Part shown: piece after piece, positions 7,201-13,508 of the stretch
How positions within the stretch are numbered: the first letter of the stretch is position 1
Layout of the letters: every line of letters begins with the position of its first letter
Source: an uncultured Verrucomicrobiales bacterium
GTDB lineage: Bacteria; Verrucomicrobiota; Verrucomicrobiia; Verrucomicrobiales; Akkermansiaceae
Assembly (NCBI GenBank): GCA_937905985.1
Contig: CALCWC010000067.1
Coordinates: forward strand, 1-17,862
Direction of reading: 5' to 3'
DNA: 17,862 nucleotides
Made by a program: the position numbers and the translations under genes
Notes under the pieces: model-generated
The model's input: only the letters and a program-made list of their open reading frames with translations
Told to the model about the DNA's origin: nothing
Database searches by the model: none

Positions 7201-8860
7201 TGCGGAGCGCGCACACGGCGGCGGTGCGCAGGGATGCCCGCACGTTATCGTCCGCCGGGCATTCCAGCTGTTGTGCGAGGGAGTGGAACGCCTGTTCCCA
7301 GGCGGCATCGCCGGCGGCGAAGCGCTGCAGGGTGTCGGCCAGCTGTTCCTCGCGGCGGGTATCGTATTCCGCGGAACGGAGATCCTGCGCGGGACCGGGA
7401 TAGGCATCCGCCACCAGTTTGAAACGCAGGGAAAGTTCATGCGCGGAATCCAGCATGGCGCGCCGTTCCTCCGGCGTGAGCGCCGCCGCCTTTTCCGCAG
7501 GGTATGCAATGTCCGCGATTGCCGCGTGCTGCGCCAGCAGGTCGATATCGCCGTACAGCGTGCCGCCGTCCGCCTGCGGGCTGCCCAAGGTGTGCGGGAT
7601 GTCGTTGAGGATGTTCCGCACGTCCTGCATGGCGCGGACGGTGTCGCCCCAGGGCTGCTGCTCCGGGGTGGAGTTGGCGGCGGCCATGGCGGCCTTGATT
7701 TGGAGGAAAGCCTCCTTCTTGTTGGCCTTGCCGGAGTGGAGCTGCATGCAGAAGCTGCCCAGGCCCACCTTCTTGAGGCGCTTGAACACCACGTTGAGAG
7801 CGGCGGCCTTCTCCGCCACGAACAACACGGTCTTGCCGTGCCCCAGGCAGTGCGCAATCAGGTTGGTGATGCTCTGGCTCTTGCCCGTACCGGGAGGCCC
7901 GATGAGCACGAAGCTCTTGCCCTGCTCCGCCGCCATGATGGCGGAGAGCTGGGACGAGTCCGACGACATGGGGACGAGCACGCGCGAGGGGTCGACGGCG
8001 TCCAGCGTGGCGGGCGGCGGGAACGGCACCTGCTCCGGGAAGCGGCCGCGCTGCGAGTTGGCGATCTGCGCCACCACGGGGTTGCGGAGCAAATCCTGCT
8101 GGCGGTCCACCAGGTCCTTCCACATCAGGTATTTGGTGAAGGAATAGCAGCCCAGCGAGCAATCCTCCAGCACCTCCCAGCGGTCCAGACCCTCCACCGC
8201 GCGCCGCATGATGGCGAACACCGCCGGCACGTCCACACCGGAGGCATCCGCGGGCAAATCGCCCTCCAGCTCCGGTATGCGCATGCCGTACTCGGTCTTC
8301 ATGAACTGCAGCAGCGTCAGGTTGATGCGCGTGTCCTCGTCGAACCCGCGCAGCGTGAAGCCGTCTTTCACGCTTGCACGCGCCAGCGATGCCGGGATCA
8401 GCAGAATGGGCGCCAGAAGCGGCTTGTCCGGCATGTCCTTGCGGAACCAGCGCAGGAAGCCGCAGGCCAGGTAGAGCGTGTTGGCGCCGCTTTCCTCCAA
8501 CTCGGTGCGCGCGTTCTTGTAGAGCGTCTGCAGGCTGCGGCGCAAATCCGCCTCGTTCTTGGAGCTGACGAGTTTCTGGGATTTGAAGAGCGCGGCGGCG
8601 TCAGGCGGCGCGGCGGGGTCCTCTGTGGGGACAATGCGGAACCCCTTGCCATCCGAAAGGGCATCCTCCAGCGCACCCACGTTCGGAAGCCCCAAACGTA
8701 TTTGGCGCAATCCGTCTACCTTGGCGTTGAGCAAGTTGTTGCGCAGCGACAAATCAAGCAGCTTGAACTGCCAGTTTTCCATGCGGCTGCGGGGCTTCAC
8801 CGTCACCAGCATATCGCGGTCCTCTTCCTTCTGTGCGGGTTGTTCTACTTCTTCGGCCAT
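4241..8860 (-). CDS. Giant SF1 helicase with DUF4011, degenerate nuclease-like domain and DUF3320
   Basis: A 1539-residue protein. Residues about 20-200 match DUF4011 (FKLLDLSLRNNLLN at its start). The SF1 (Upf1/Dna2-like) core follows: Walker A GPPGTGKS at residues 321-328, motif Ia near 350, then a roughly 600-residue helical insert, Walker B FDEASQIP at about 935, GDPRQMPP, WHFRSKSESLIAFSN at about 1000, NVQGDERGVIYFS at about 1134 and VTRAR at about 1175. Residues about 1235-1330 resemble the MTES_1575-type PD-(D/E)XK nuclease fold, but the usual acidic residue of I-D-L/I-x-V is S1262 and the E of I-E-C-D-G is M1279; only D1281 remains. Residues about 1385-1500 match DUF3320. Relatives occur in defence loci, so a DNA- or RNA-processing defence role is possible but unproven. 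The start at 8860 is preferred; a GTG at 8890 would overlap the -10 box. The gene is coupled to the DUF805 gene. Confidence 0.9.
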   Translation of the reverse strand: MAEEVEQPAQKEEDRDMLVTVKPRSRMENWQFKLLDLSLRNNLLNAKVDGLRQIRLGLPNVGALEDALSDGKGFRIVPTEDPAAPPDAAALFKSQKLVSSKNEADLRRSLQTLYKNARTELEESGANTLYLACGFLRWFRKDMPDKPLLAPILLIPASLARASVKDGFTLRGFDEDTRINLTLLQFMKTEYGMRIPELEGDLPADASGVDVPAVFAIMRRAVEGLDRWEVLEDCSLGCYSFTKYLMWKDLVDRQQDLLRNPVVAQIANSQRGRFPEQVPFPPPATLDAVDPSRVLVPMSSDSSQLSAIMAAEQGKSFVLIGPPGTGKSQSITNLIAHCLGHGKTVLFVAEKAAALNVVFKRLKKVGLGSFCMQLHSGKANKKEAFLQIKAAMAAANSTPEQQPWGDTVRAMQDVRNILNDIPHTLGSPQADGGTLYGDIDLLAQHAAIADIAYPAEKAAALTPEERRAMLDSAHELSLRFKLVADAYPGPAQDLRSAEYDTRREEQLADTLQRFAAGDAAWEQAFHSLAQQLECPADDNVRASLRTAAVCALRTPAVDNTTLLPTRAWKTLQTLGQMLPHAEAYRAGREKLSAPYAKAAMLDTELPGLLERCRRAQDSNGLVRWWVQFTTRRHLKKLIPGGGKPDCLNDLAVLVQMQPEYAALQDGVDTLPPHLRATTDLTAEQLAAAERTARALQGIGPMEENAALLMQGSAPHACGPALSDLQRQMQLRDALLGELSPLLGTDAKAKDFSHAGEAAEWANALLALRSRWRDLAGWNAEAAKARAMGNAPLVDALEGGSVSSENAETALLVNLARARMRLMADTTPQLNSFSPRLHDARIDDFCQKDEALMSCAKAHVCELLTKRAATYAEDAAELSILQHEMNKQRGQMPLRRLLLQVPGIMRKLKPCWLMSPLSVAQYLSTETEPFDLVVFDEASQIPVWDAIGVIGRGKNAVIVGDPRQMPPTSFFSRSREDDFDEEAAEQDLESILDECRACGIPEMKLAWHFRSKSESLIAFSNMKYYDGELTTFPAPVTGDTALQYHFTGGTYIPGSRKRINPTEARALVDHVLQTLRAPGFRYTENSSIGIVTFNMQQQAYIENLLDEERAKDPSLEPFFADTNPEAIFIKNLENVQGDERGVIYFSTTYGPDEEGKMSMNFGPLNLAGGERRLNVAVTRARCGLHVFTSMAPEDIDLSRTAARGAADLRDFLDYAKRGAAAYMASKAPAGSGVSGLTLAVAHALEELGWKCYPNVGISSFHISLGVEDPRTPGSMLAGIMLDGTEYASANTARDRDVLRPSVLEGLGWHILHAWALDWWREPQECIRTLDSQLRDLAQREPEPPAELPSLIDSVQADTPAAAPQQEVSRDQLLKVPYMEYEPQEAFPNPETASDFTLRQFVVPLVQREAPLTQDFLCKRICQLIGANKLNKDATERVTELVKACCKEGDFVAKREKSADGTLHTLLIPAGEDAPKVLIRARGPRHWKDIPTSEYKELAKHLLKDLKAEKGTKEHLDAIAAFYDVTPAERRGFDPFIRQFI

Positions 8861-8880
8861 GGCAATAAATACTACCCCCC

Positions 8881-8909
8881 ACTCTACCACCCGCGCGCGT
8901 GCGAGTCAA
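8881..8909 (-). promoter_or_regulatory. Sigma70-like promoter of the helicase gene
   Basis: On the minus strand, TTGACT (8909-8904), a 17-nt spacer and TAGAGT (8886-8881). The predicted transcription start leaves about 14 nt before the ATG at 8860. A second box, TAGTAT (8874-8869), lies 8 nt from the ATG but has no matching -35 sequence. The -35 box lies 12 nt from the -35 box of the divergent reductase gene. Confidence 0.55.
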
Positions 8910-8921
8910 CATGATTGTTCA

Positions 8922-8950
8922 TTGACACCCCACGCCGCGCCATATAGAAT
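8922..8950 (+). promoter_or_regulatory. Consensus sigma70-like promoter of the reductase gene, apparently leaderless
   Basis: TTGACA (8922-8927) is a perfect -35 box. It is followed by a 17-nt spacer and TAGAAT (8945-8950). Only 6 nt separate the -10 box from the ATG at 8957, so the transcript should start on the start codon. This is the best promoter in the window. Confidence 0.75.
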
Positions 8951-8956
8951 GCGGGT

Positions 8957-9844
8957 ATGAAGGCGTTGCTGTTCGGAGGAACGGGAAGGACGGGCGCATG
9001 CGTGGCGGATGCCGCGCGCGGGCGCGGCTGGGAATTGCTGTCTCCCGGCCACGCCGAGTGTGATTTGGAACGCCCCGACAGCGTGGCGGACTATGTGCTG
9101 GAGCACCCGGCGGACATAGTGGTGAACTGCGCCGCCATCAGCGGGCTGGAGGCATGTGCCGACGACCCGCTGCGCGCGCACCGCATCAACTCCATGTCCC
9201 CCGCCGCCATGGCTCTGGCATGCCGCCACACGGGCGCAAGGTTCATCCATCTTTCCACAGACTACGTGCTGGACGGCCGCAAAGCCGGATTCAAGGCGGA
9301 AGAGGCGCATTGCCGCCCCGACGGCTGGTACGCGCAGAGCAAGAGGGAGGGCGAGCAGGAGGTGCTGGAGGCCATGCCCTCCGCCGTGGTGGCGCGCGTT
9401 TCCTGGATATGCGGCAACGCACAGCGCCCCGCCTTTGTGGAGCAGATGCTCGCCAAGGCGCGGAACGGCCAGCCGCTCGCTGCCATTGCGGACAAGTTTT
9501 CCATGCCCACGGATGCGCGCGACATCGCCCGCGCCGTGCTGATGCTGGCGGAGACGGACTACCGCGGCATCATCCACATGTGCAGCGGAGCGGAGGGGGA
9601 AGTTCCCCTTTCCTGGTGGGATTGCGCTCGGATGGCCCTACAGGAGGCCGTGCGGCTGGGTGCCCTGCCCTGCCTGCCGGAAATGGTGCAGCAAAAGCTG
9701 GCGGACGCCACATTTTTCCGCGAGCCGCGCCCACGGCACACCGCCATGGACAACTCGCGCCTGCGCGGCTTGGGCATCCCCATGCCAAGCGCAAAGGATA
9801 CTATTGCAGCGGTAACGGCGCGCTTCCTGGAAGCGCACGCATAA
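8957..9844 (+). CDS. RmlD-family NAD(P)-dependent reductase (dTDP-4-dehydrorhamnose reductase-like)
   Basis: A 295-residue Rossmann-fold protein of the extended SDR superfamily. The dinucleotide-binding motif is GGTGRTG at residues 7-13. The RmlD-type block LSTDYVLDG is at 99-107 and the catalytic Y-x-x-x-K is Y125-K129 (YAQSK), followed by REGEQEVL and the RVSW strand. RmlD reduces dTDP-4-keto-rhamnose to dTDP-rhamnose, but the family also holds other sugar-nucleotide reductases. No rmlA, rmlB or rmlC gene is near, so the exact substrate is left open. The gene is transcribed divergently from the helicase and converges with the proline-rich protein gene, with six bases between the two stops. 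The start is fixed by the promoter and by the Rossmann motif beginning at residue 3. Confidence 0.85.
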   Translation: MKALLFGGTGRTGACVADAARGRGWELLSPGHAECDLERPDSVADYVLEHPADIVVNCAAISGLEACADDPLRAHRINSMSPAAMALACRHTGARFIHLSTDYVLDGRKAGFKAEEAHCRPDGWYAQSKREGEQEVLEAMPSAVVARVSWICGNAQRPAFVEQMLAKARNGQPLAAIADKFSMPTDARDIARAVLMLAETDYRGIIHMCSGAEGEVPLSWWDCARMALQEAVRLGALPCLPEMVQQKLADATFFREPRPRHTAMDNSRLRGLGIPMPSAKDTIAAVTARFLEAHA

Positions 9845-9850
9845 TCCCCG

Positions 9851-10333
9851 TCACTCCGTGCACGAGCGCAGGATGATGAGGACAACCACGATGAAGAAAA
9901 TCCAGGAGCCTATGCCGGAGGACTGCTTTTCCTTCTGGTTGGGAGCCACTTGGCGCTGGCGTTTGGGCTTGGGGCGGTTGAGATCGGGGACGGGCGGCGT
10001 TTGACGCGGCTTCTCAGGCATCTCCACACGCCTCTCCTTCGCCTGCGGGCGCTGGTATTCCTCCGGCAGCTGTTCCGCTGCTATGGCGGCGGGCTTGGGA
10101 ACGCTCGGCTGCTGCGGTTGCATGGCCGGATGCGGCAGCACAATGGGATCCGGCGTGACGGGGAGCGACGAGAGGGAGGGGTTCTGCACGGCAAACTCCT
10201 TCACGCGGGCATCCTGCTCCTCTATCATGCGGTTGAGCTTCTGCACCAGTTCCTCCGACATGGTGTCCAGCGCCTGCCGCTGGGCCTCGGTGGAGACTTC
10301 GGGTACCTCGGTAATCTCTGGAACGTCGGGCAT
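9851..10333 (-). CDS. Proline-rich, tail-anchored small protein of unknown function
   Basis: A 160-residue protein I do not recognise. Residues about 15-45 are charged and could form a short helix or coiled coil (RQALDTMSEELVQKLNRMI). Residues about 50-135 are rich in proline, glutamine and basic residues (for example QPQQPSVPKP and RPKPKRQRQ) and look disordered. Residues about 138-157 form a single hydrophobic segment (IGSWIFFIVVVLIIL) close to the C-terminus, so the protein is probably tail-anchored in the inner membrane with the rest in the cytoplasm. There is no signal peptide. It starts 18 nt after the stop of the upstream DUF5069-like gene and has no Shine-Dalgarno sequence, so the pair is most likely co-transcribed. 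Restricted composition over a whole open frame and correct operon spacing support it as a real gene. Confidence 0.7.
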   Translation of the reverse strand: MPDVPEITEVPEVSTEAQRQALDTMSEELVQKLNRMIEEQDARVKEFAVQNPSLSSLPVTPDPIVLPHPAMQPQQPSVPKPAAIAAEQLPEEYQRPQAKERRVEMPEKPRQTPPVPDLNRPKPKRQRQVAPNQKEKQSSGIGSWIFFIVVVLIILRSCTE

Positions 10334-10351
10334 GATTCGGAATGATGGGGG

Positions 10352-10936
10352 TTAGCGGAAACGCAGCTCGCCCTGCGGGCGCGCCTCACTGGTGGGTCTG
10401 GGATTGGATCCCGGCGGTTCCATGGCGTTCAACACGGCGGTGATGACGCGCTGGCGGTCGCCGCGTGCGTTCCAGACAATGTAGAGGAAGTCCGCGGGGT
10501 GGATGTTGCCGTGGGTGCGCAGGAATTCCAGGTCCTTCACATCGCCGTAGCTCACATCCGGCACCAGGGTGCCGAAGAGCTTGGCCTCCGCCTTGCGGAT
10601 GATGCGCGGCAGGTAGGGGATTTCATGGTATTCCTCGGACTCAGGGGGAAGATCGTGGGCCATGACGGGCTTGGCGTTGCCGTAGATGCCGCGCTGGGTG
10701 GTGAGGAAGAAAGAGCGGCGCACGGCGGCAATGAGCATGAGCGTGCCGGGAGAGGGCACGCCGTTTGTGGCGTAATCCCGCACATACGCGAAGAATTCAC
10801 CGGGCTGGTGGCCGATGGATTGGAGGTACTTCACCTCGTTGGGCAGGAAGAAGCGCCCCACGTCCGTACCGGGATTCGAGAGATAGCGGTTCACCGAATC
10901 CCGGAAAAGGGCCATAAACAGGTCGTTCCATTCCAT
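10352..10936 (-). CDS. Uncharacterised protein, weakly DUF5069-like
   Basis: A 194-residue soluble protein. The C-terminal half (YLPRIIRKAEAKLFGTL, then DLEFLRTHG, HPADFLYIVW and VITAVL) resembles the small DUF5069 proteins common in Verrucomicrobiota-type genomes, which carry an L-P-R-x-I-x-K-A-R pattern followed by an FLE segment. The match is from memory and partial. The N-terminal half (MEWNDLFMALFRDSVNRYL) contains no motif I can name. The start at 10936 is chosen over the in-frame ATG at 10972 because the -10 box lies between them and the extra twelve residues (rich in P and C) look non-coding. It is divergent from cmk and heads an operon with the proline-rich protein. No function is suggested by the sequence. 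Confidence 0.7.
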   Translation of the reverse strand: MEWNDLFMALFRDSVNRYLSNPGTDVGRFFLPNEVKYLQSIGHQPGEFFAYVRDYATNGVPSPGTLMLIAAVRRSFFLTTQRGIYGNAKPVMAHDLPPESEEYHEIPYLPRIIRKAEAKLFGTLVPDVSYGDVKDLEFLRTHGNIHPADFLYIVWNARGDRQRVITAVLNAMEPPGSNPRPTSEARPQGELRFR

Positions 10937-10943
10937 GCATGCC

Positions 10944-10972
10944 AGTATAGGGGGAAAGACGGGGCAAGGCAA
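10944..10972 (-). promoter_or_regulatory. Sigma70-like promoter of the DUF5069-like gene, apparently leaderless
   Basis: On the minus strand, TTGCCT (10972-10967), a 17-nt spacer and TATACT (10949-10944). Seven bases separate the -10 box from the ATG at 10936, so the transcript probably starts at the start codon. Confidence 0.6.
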
Positions 10973-10982
10973 GAGAAAAGGA

Positions 10983-11010
10983 TGTACTAGGGACTACGGA
11001 CTATGTACTA
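10983..11010. repeat. Tandem heptamer repeat, four units
   Basis: Four consecutive 7-bp units of the form NGKACTA fill 10983-11010 with no gaps (starts 10983, 10990, 10997, 11004). The last four bases, ACTA, are identical in all units; the first three vary (TGT, GGG, CGG, TGT). The first and last units are identical. The array lies in the 141-nt gap between the divergent DUF5069-like and cmk genes, between their two promoters. Confidence 0.75.
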
Positions 11011-11039
11011 TTTTGAAAATTCGGCGCGCAGGTATGGGC

Positions 11040-11068
11040 TGGACATGGCGTGCTGTAGGTGGTAGGAT
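11040..11068 (+). promoter_or_regulatory. Sigma70-like promoter of the cmk-plsC-recF operon
   Basis: TGGACA (11040-11045), a 17-nt spacer and TAGGAT (11063-11068). Nine bases lie between the -10 box and the ATG at 11078, leaving a leader of at most about three bases. The G-rich stretch directly before the ATG (GGGGGGAGT) is too close to serve as a normal Shine-Dalgarno sequence. Confidence 0.5.
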
Positions 11069-11077
11069 GGGGGGAGT

Positions 11078-11716
11078 ATGAATCCACCAGCCATCGCCAT
11101 CGACGGACCGGCGGCATCCGGCAAATCCACGGTTGCCAAGCTGATAGCCAAGGAACTGGGCTACACCTTCATCAACACGGGGGCCATGTACCGAGCGGTC
11201 ACGTGGTACCTGCTGCAACAGGGCGTGAACACAGCGGATACCGCCGACGTGTGCGCCGCGCTGCCGGGCATTCCGCTCTCGTTCGGCAAGGACGGCAGCA
11301 TGTCCAGCGTGGTGTACGAGGGGCGCGTGCTCGCGGACGAACTGCGCACGCCGGAGGTGAACGCGAACGTGTCCACCGTGGCGGCCATCCCGGAGGTGCG
11401 CGCTCTGCTGGTGGAGAAGCAGCGCGAGTACAACACGCGCGAGGCCGTGGTGATGGAGGGGCGCGACATCGGCACGGTGGTGTTCCCCCACACGCCGTTC
11501 AAGTATTTCGTGACGGCATCCGAGGAGGTGCGCGCCGCGCGCCGCGCTGCGGAGGGCATCACGGAATCCATCACGGAGCGCGACCGCAAGGACTCCGAAC
11601 GCAGTGCCTCCCCGCTTGTTCAGGCCGCGGACGCCCTGCTGGTGGACACGTCCGACATGAGCATTGAGCAGGTGGTGGCGTTCGTGATAGCGGACATCCG
11701 CAAAAAGCTGGCCTAA
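11078..11716 (+). CDS. cmk: Cytidylate (CMP) kinase
   Basis: This 212-residue kinase phosphorylates CMP and dCMP with ATP in pyrimidine salvage and in supplying CTP and dCTP. The P-loop GPAASGKST is at residues 10-18, followed by the family-typical GYTFINTGAMYRAVTW. The nucleotide-binding block EGRDIGTVVFP and the lid segment ERDRKDSERSASPL, then ADALLVDTSDMSIEQV at the end, all match bacterial Cmk. The length is close to the usual 220-230. It is the first gene of a tight cluster: plsC starts 14 nt after its stop. The cmk-plsC neighbourhood is seen in several bacterial phyla. Confidence 0.96.
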   Translation: MNPPAIAIDGPAASGKSTVAKLIAKELGYTFINTGAMYRAVTWYLLQQGVNTADTADVCAALPGIPLSFGKDGSMSSVVYEGRVLADELRTPEVNANVSTVAAIPEVRALLVEKQREYNTREAVVMEGRDIGTVVFPHTPFKYFVTASEEVRAARRAAEGITESITERDRKDSERSASPLVQAADALLVDTSDMSIEQVVAFVIADIRKKLA

Positions 11717-11730
11717 CCCCGATTGTAGCC

Positions 11731-12360
11731 ATGGACTGCTCCTTCGTATACCTTTTCGGCCATTCGCTGGCGCGCGGCGTGTTCCGCGGCGCGTTCGACG
11801 TCACGGTCATCAACCGTGAGAAGCTTATTGAGGAAGGCCCGGCGGTGCTGGTGTGCAACCACCAGAGCTTCCTGGACCCGCCGCTCATCGGCGCGCTCTA
11901 CTCCAACCCCATCCATTTCCTCGCCCGCAAGAGCCTCACCAAGTCCGCCTTCCTGCGTTGGGCGTTCCCGCACATCAACGTCATCACCGTGGACCAGGCA
12001 AGGCCGGACCCCACCGCCATCATCCGCTTCATCCGCGAGGTGCGGCAGGGCAAGCGCGTGCTCATCTTCCCGGAGGGCTCCCGCACGCCCGACGGAGAAA
12101 TCAAGGACGCCATGCCGGGCATAGGGCTCATCCTGAGCCGCCTGGGGGCGGGCATACCCGTGCAGCCGCTGCGCATCGAGGGTGCGTACGATTGCCTGCC
12201 CATCCACAGCAACAAGCTGCGCCTGCGCCCCATCACCGTTTCCGTGGGCGATCCCATCCCCCTGACGGAGCAGGATTTCAACGTGCACGGGCGTGAGGCC
12301 CAGCGCGCGCTCGGCACCAAAATCATGGATGCCATCCGCGCGCTGCCCACCACCGTTTGA
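11731..12360 (+). CDS. plsC: 1-acyl-sn-glycerol-3-phosphate acyltransferase
   Basis: A 209-residue membrane-associated acyltransferase of the PlsC/LPLAT family. It should place the second acyl chain on lysophosphatidic acid to give phosphatidic acid in phospholipid synthesis. Motif I, NHQSFLD, with the catalytic His44 and Asp49, is at residues 43-49. Motif III, FPEGSRT, is at 113-119. A hydrophobic, membrane-facing stretch near the N-terminus (residues 4-20) precedes motif I. The start at 11731 gives the usual spacing to motif I and sits 14 nt after cmk, without a Shine-Dalgarno sequence. recF follows after 10 nt. The exact acyl acceptor cannot be read from the sequence. Confidence 0.93.
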   Translation: MDCSFVYLFGHSLARGVFRGAFDVTVINREKLIEEGPAVLVCNHQSFLDPPLIGALYSNPIHFLARKSLTKSAFLRWAFPHINVITVDQARPDPTAIIRFIREVRQGKRVLIFPEGSRTPDGEIKDAMPGIGLILSRLGAGIPVQPLRIEGAYDCLPIHSNKLRLRPITVSVGDPIPLTEQDFNVHGREAQRALGTKIMDAIRALPTTV

Positions 12361-12370
12361 TTGCCGCCCC

Positions 12371-13420
12371 ATGCTCACGCGCCTGCGTCTCAGCCGCTTC
12401 CGCTGCTACGGCAGCCTGGATTGGGAGATACCCGCCGAGGGCGCGGTGCTGGTGGGCGGCAACGCGCAGGGCAAGACCAGCCTGCTGGAGGCCGTGTGCC
12501 TGGCGCTCACCCTGCACTCCCCGCGCGCATCGCGCCTGGACCGCCTGGCCCAGCACGGCGAGGACAGCTTCGGCATCTCCCTGGAGGGGGCGGATGCCAC
12601 GCGCCGCCTGGTGTGGGAGCGCGGCAAGCGGGTGTCCCTGCGCCTCAACGGCGCGGACTGCGCGGACTACGGTGATTTCCTGGCGGACTCCCCGCCGGTA
12701 GCGTGGCTGGGCAACGGGGATATCATGCTGGTGCGCGGCGCGGCTGAGGAACGCCGCAAATACCTGAATTTCCTAGGCGCGCAGTGGCATCCCGGCTACC
12801 GCAGCGCCCTGCAGGCCTACAACAAGGCCCTGAAATCCCGCAACGCCCTGCTGCGCAACCCGCGCCGCAACGCCGCCGCCCTGCACAGCTATGCAGAGGT
12901 GCTGGCGCAGCACGGCACCGTGCTCATGCAGCTGCGGGAGCGCCTGCTGCAGCTCCTGCTGCCCCACATCAGCCACAACCACCGCAGCATTTCCGGCGGG
13001 AACGAGCCCGTGGGGCTGGCCTACGCGCCTTCCGCGCCCGCCGACCTCCTCAATGCCATTGAGGCGGCCACCGAGGCCGACGAGCGCGCCGGATGCACCA
13101 CCGTGGGCCCCCACCGCGACGACTTCCTGCTGGAAATCGACGGTGCCGCCGCGGCGGACTACGCATCGGAGGGCCAGCAGCGCACGCTGGCCACCGCCAT
13201 GCAGATGGCGCAGTCCGACCTCCTGCAAACGGAGACCGGGCTCTCCCCCGTGCTGTTGATAGACGACATTTTCGGCGAGCTCGACGCCACGCGGCGGCAA
13301 TCCCTGCTGGCCCTGCTGCCGGAGAGCTCCCAGGTGTTCATCACCACCACCTCCGCAGACTGGGTGAAGGACTGCGGCCTGCCGATACGCAAGGTGGAAG
13401 GCCACGCCGTCATGGCGTGA
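12371..13420 (+). CDS. recF: DNA replication and repair protein RecF
   Basis: A 349-residue SMC/ABC-type ATPase that binds gapped DNA and, with RecO and RecR, loads RecA. The N-terminus LTRLRLSRFRCYGSL is the usual RecF opening. Walker A, GGNAQGKTS, is at residues 29-37. The ABC signature region SEGQQRTLATAMQMAQ is at about 267-282 and Walker B with the following D-loop, LLIDDIFGELD, at about 295-305. The arm motif RKYLNFLGAQWHPGY is also typical. The ATG at 12371, 10 nt after plsC, matches the family start. In many bacteria recF sits with dnaA, dnaN and gyrB; here it is the last gene of a lipid and nucleotide metabolism operon. Confidence 0.95.
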   Translation: MLTRLRLSRFRCYGSLDWEIPAEGAVLVGGNAQGKTSLLEAVCLALTLHSPRASRLDRLAQHGEDSFGISLEGADATRRLVWERGKRVSLRLNGADCADYGDFLADSPPVAWLGNGDIMLVRGAAEERRKYLNFLGAQWHPGYRSALQAYNKALKSRNALLRNPRRNAAALHSYAEVLAQHGTVLMQLRERLLQLLLPHISHNHRSISGGNEPVGLAYAPSAPADLLNAIEAATEADERAGCTTVGPHRDDFLLEIDGAAAADYASEGQQRTLATAMQMAQSDLLQTETGLSPVLLIDDIFGELDATRRQSLLALLPESSQVFITTTSADWVKDCGLPIRKVEGHAVMA

Positions 13421-13474
13421 ATGGCCCTCCATGGCCGCCTGCCCCACCTGTTTTTTCCATGCAGCACTTCCGGC

Positions 13475-13502
13475 TTGTCGCGGGGGCCAAAGGGTGTACA
13501 AT
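13475..13502 (+). promoter_or_regulatory. Sigma70-like promoter of the alcohol dehydrogenase gene, apparently leaderless
   Basis: TTGTCG (13475-13480), a 16-nt spacer and TACAAT (13497-13502). The -10 box matches five of six consensus bases. Six bases separate it from the ATG at 13509. Confidence 0.55.
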
Positions 13503-13508
13503 GGTAGC

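Noticed and set aside
8861..8890. GTG start at 8890 giving the helicase ten more residues
   Set aside because: The codons would overlap the likely -10 box at 8886-8881, and the extra residues look like non-coding sequence. The ATG at 8860 is preferred.
4232..8914. A 1560-codon open frame on the plus strand covering the entire helicase gene
   Set aside because: Its product is a low-complexity mix of H, L, Q, R, G and V with no domain, as expected for the antisense of a GC-rich, codon-biased gene. The minus-strand frame has many ordered helicase motifs and a promoter.
8957..9844. Naming the reductase rmlD
   Set aside because: Motifs fit the RmlD family, but no other dTDP-rhamnose gene is near and the family includes reductases with other substrates.
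13449..13456. T-run after recF as an intrinsic terminator
   Set aside because: No stable hairpin directly precedes the T-run; only a 4-bp GGCC/GGCC pairing is found further upstream.
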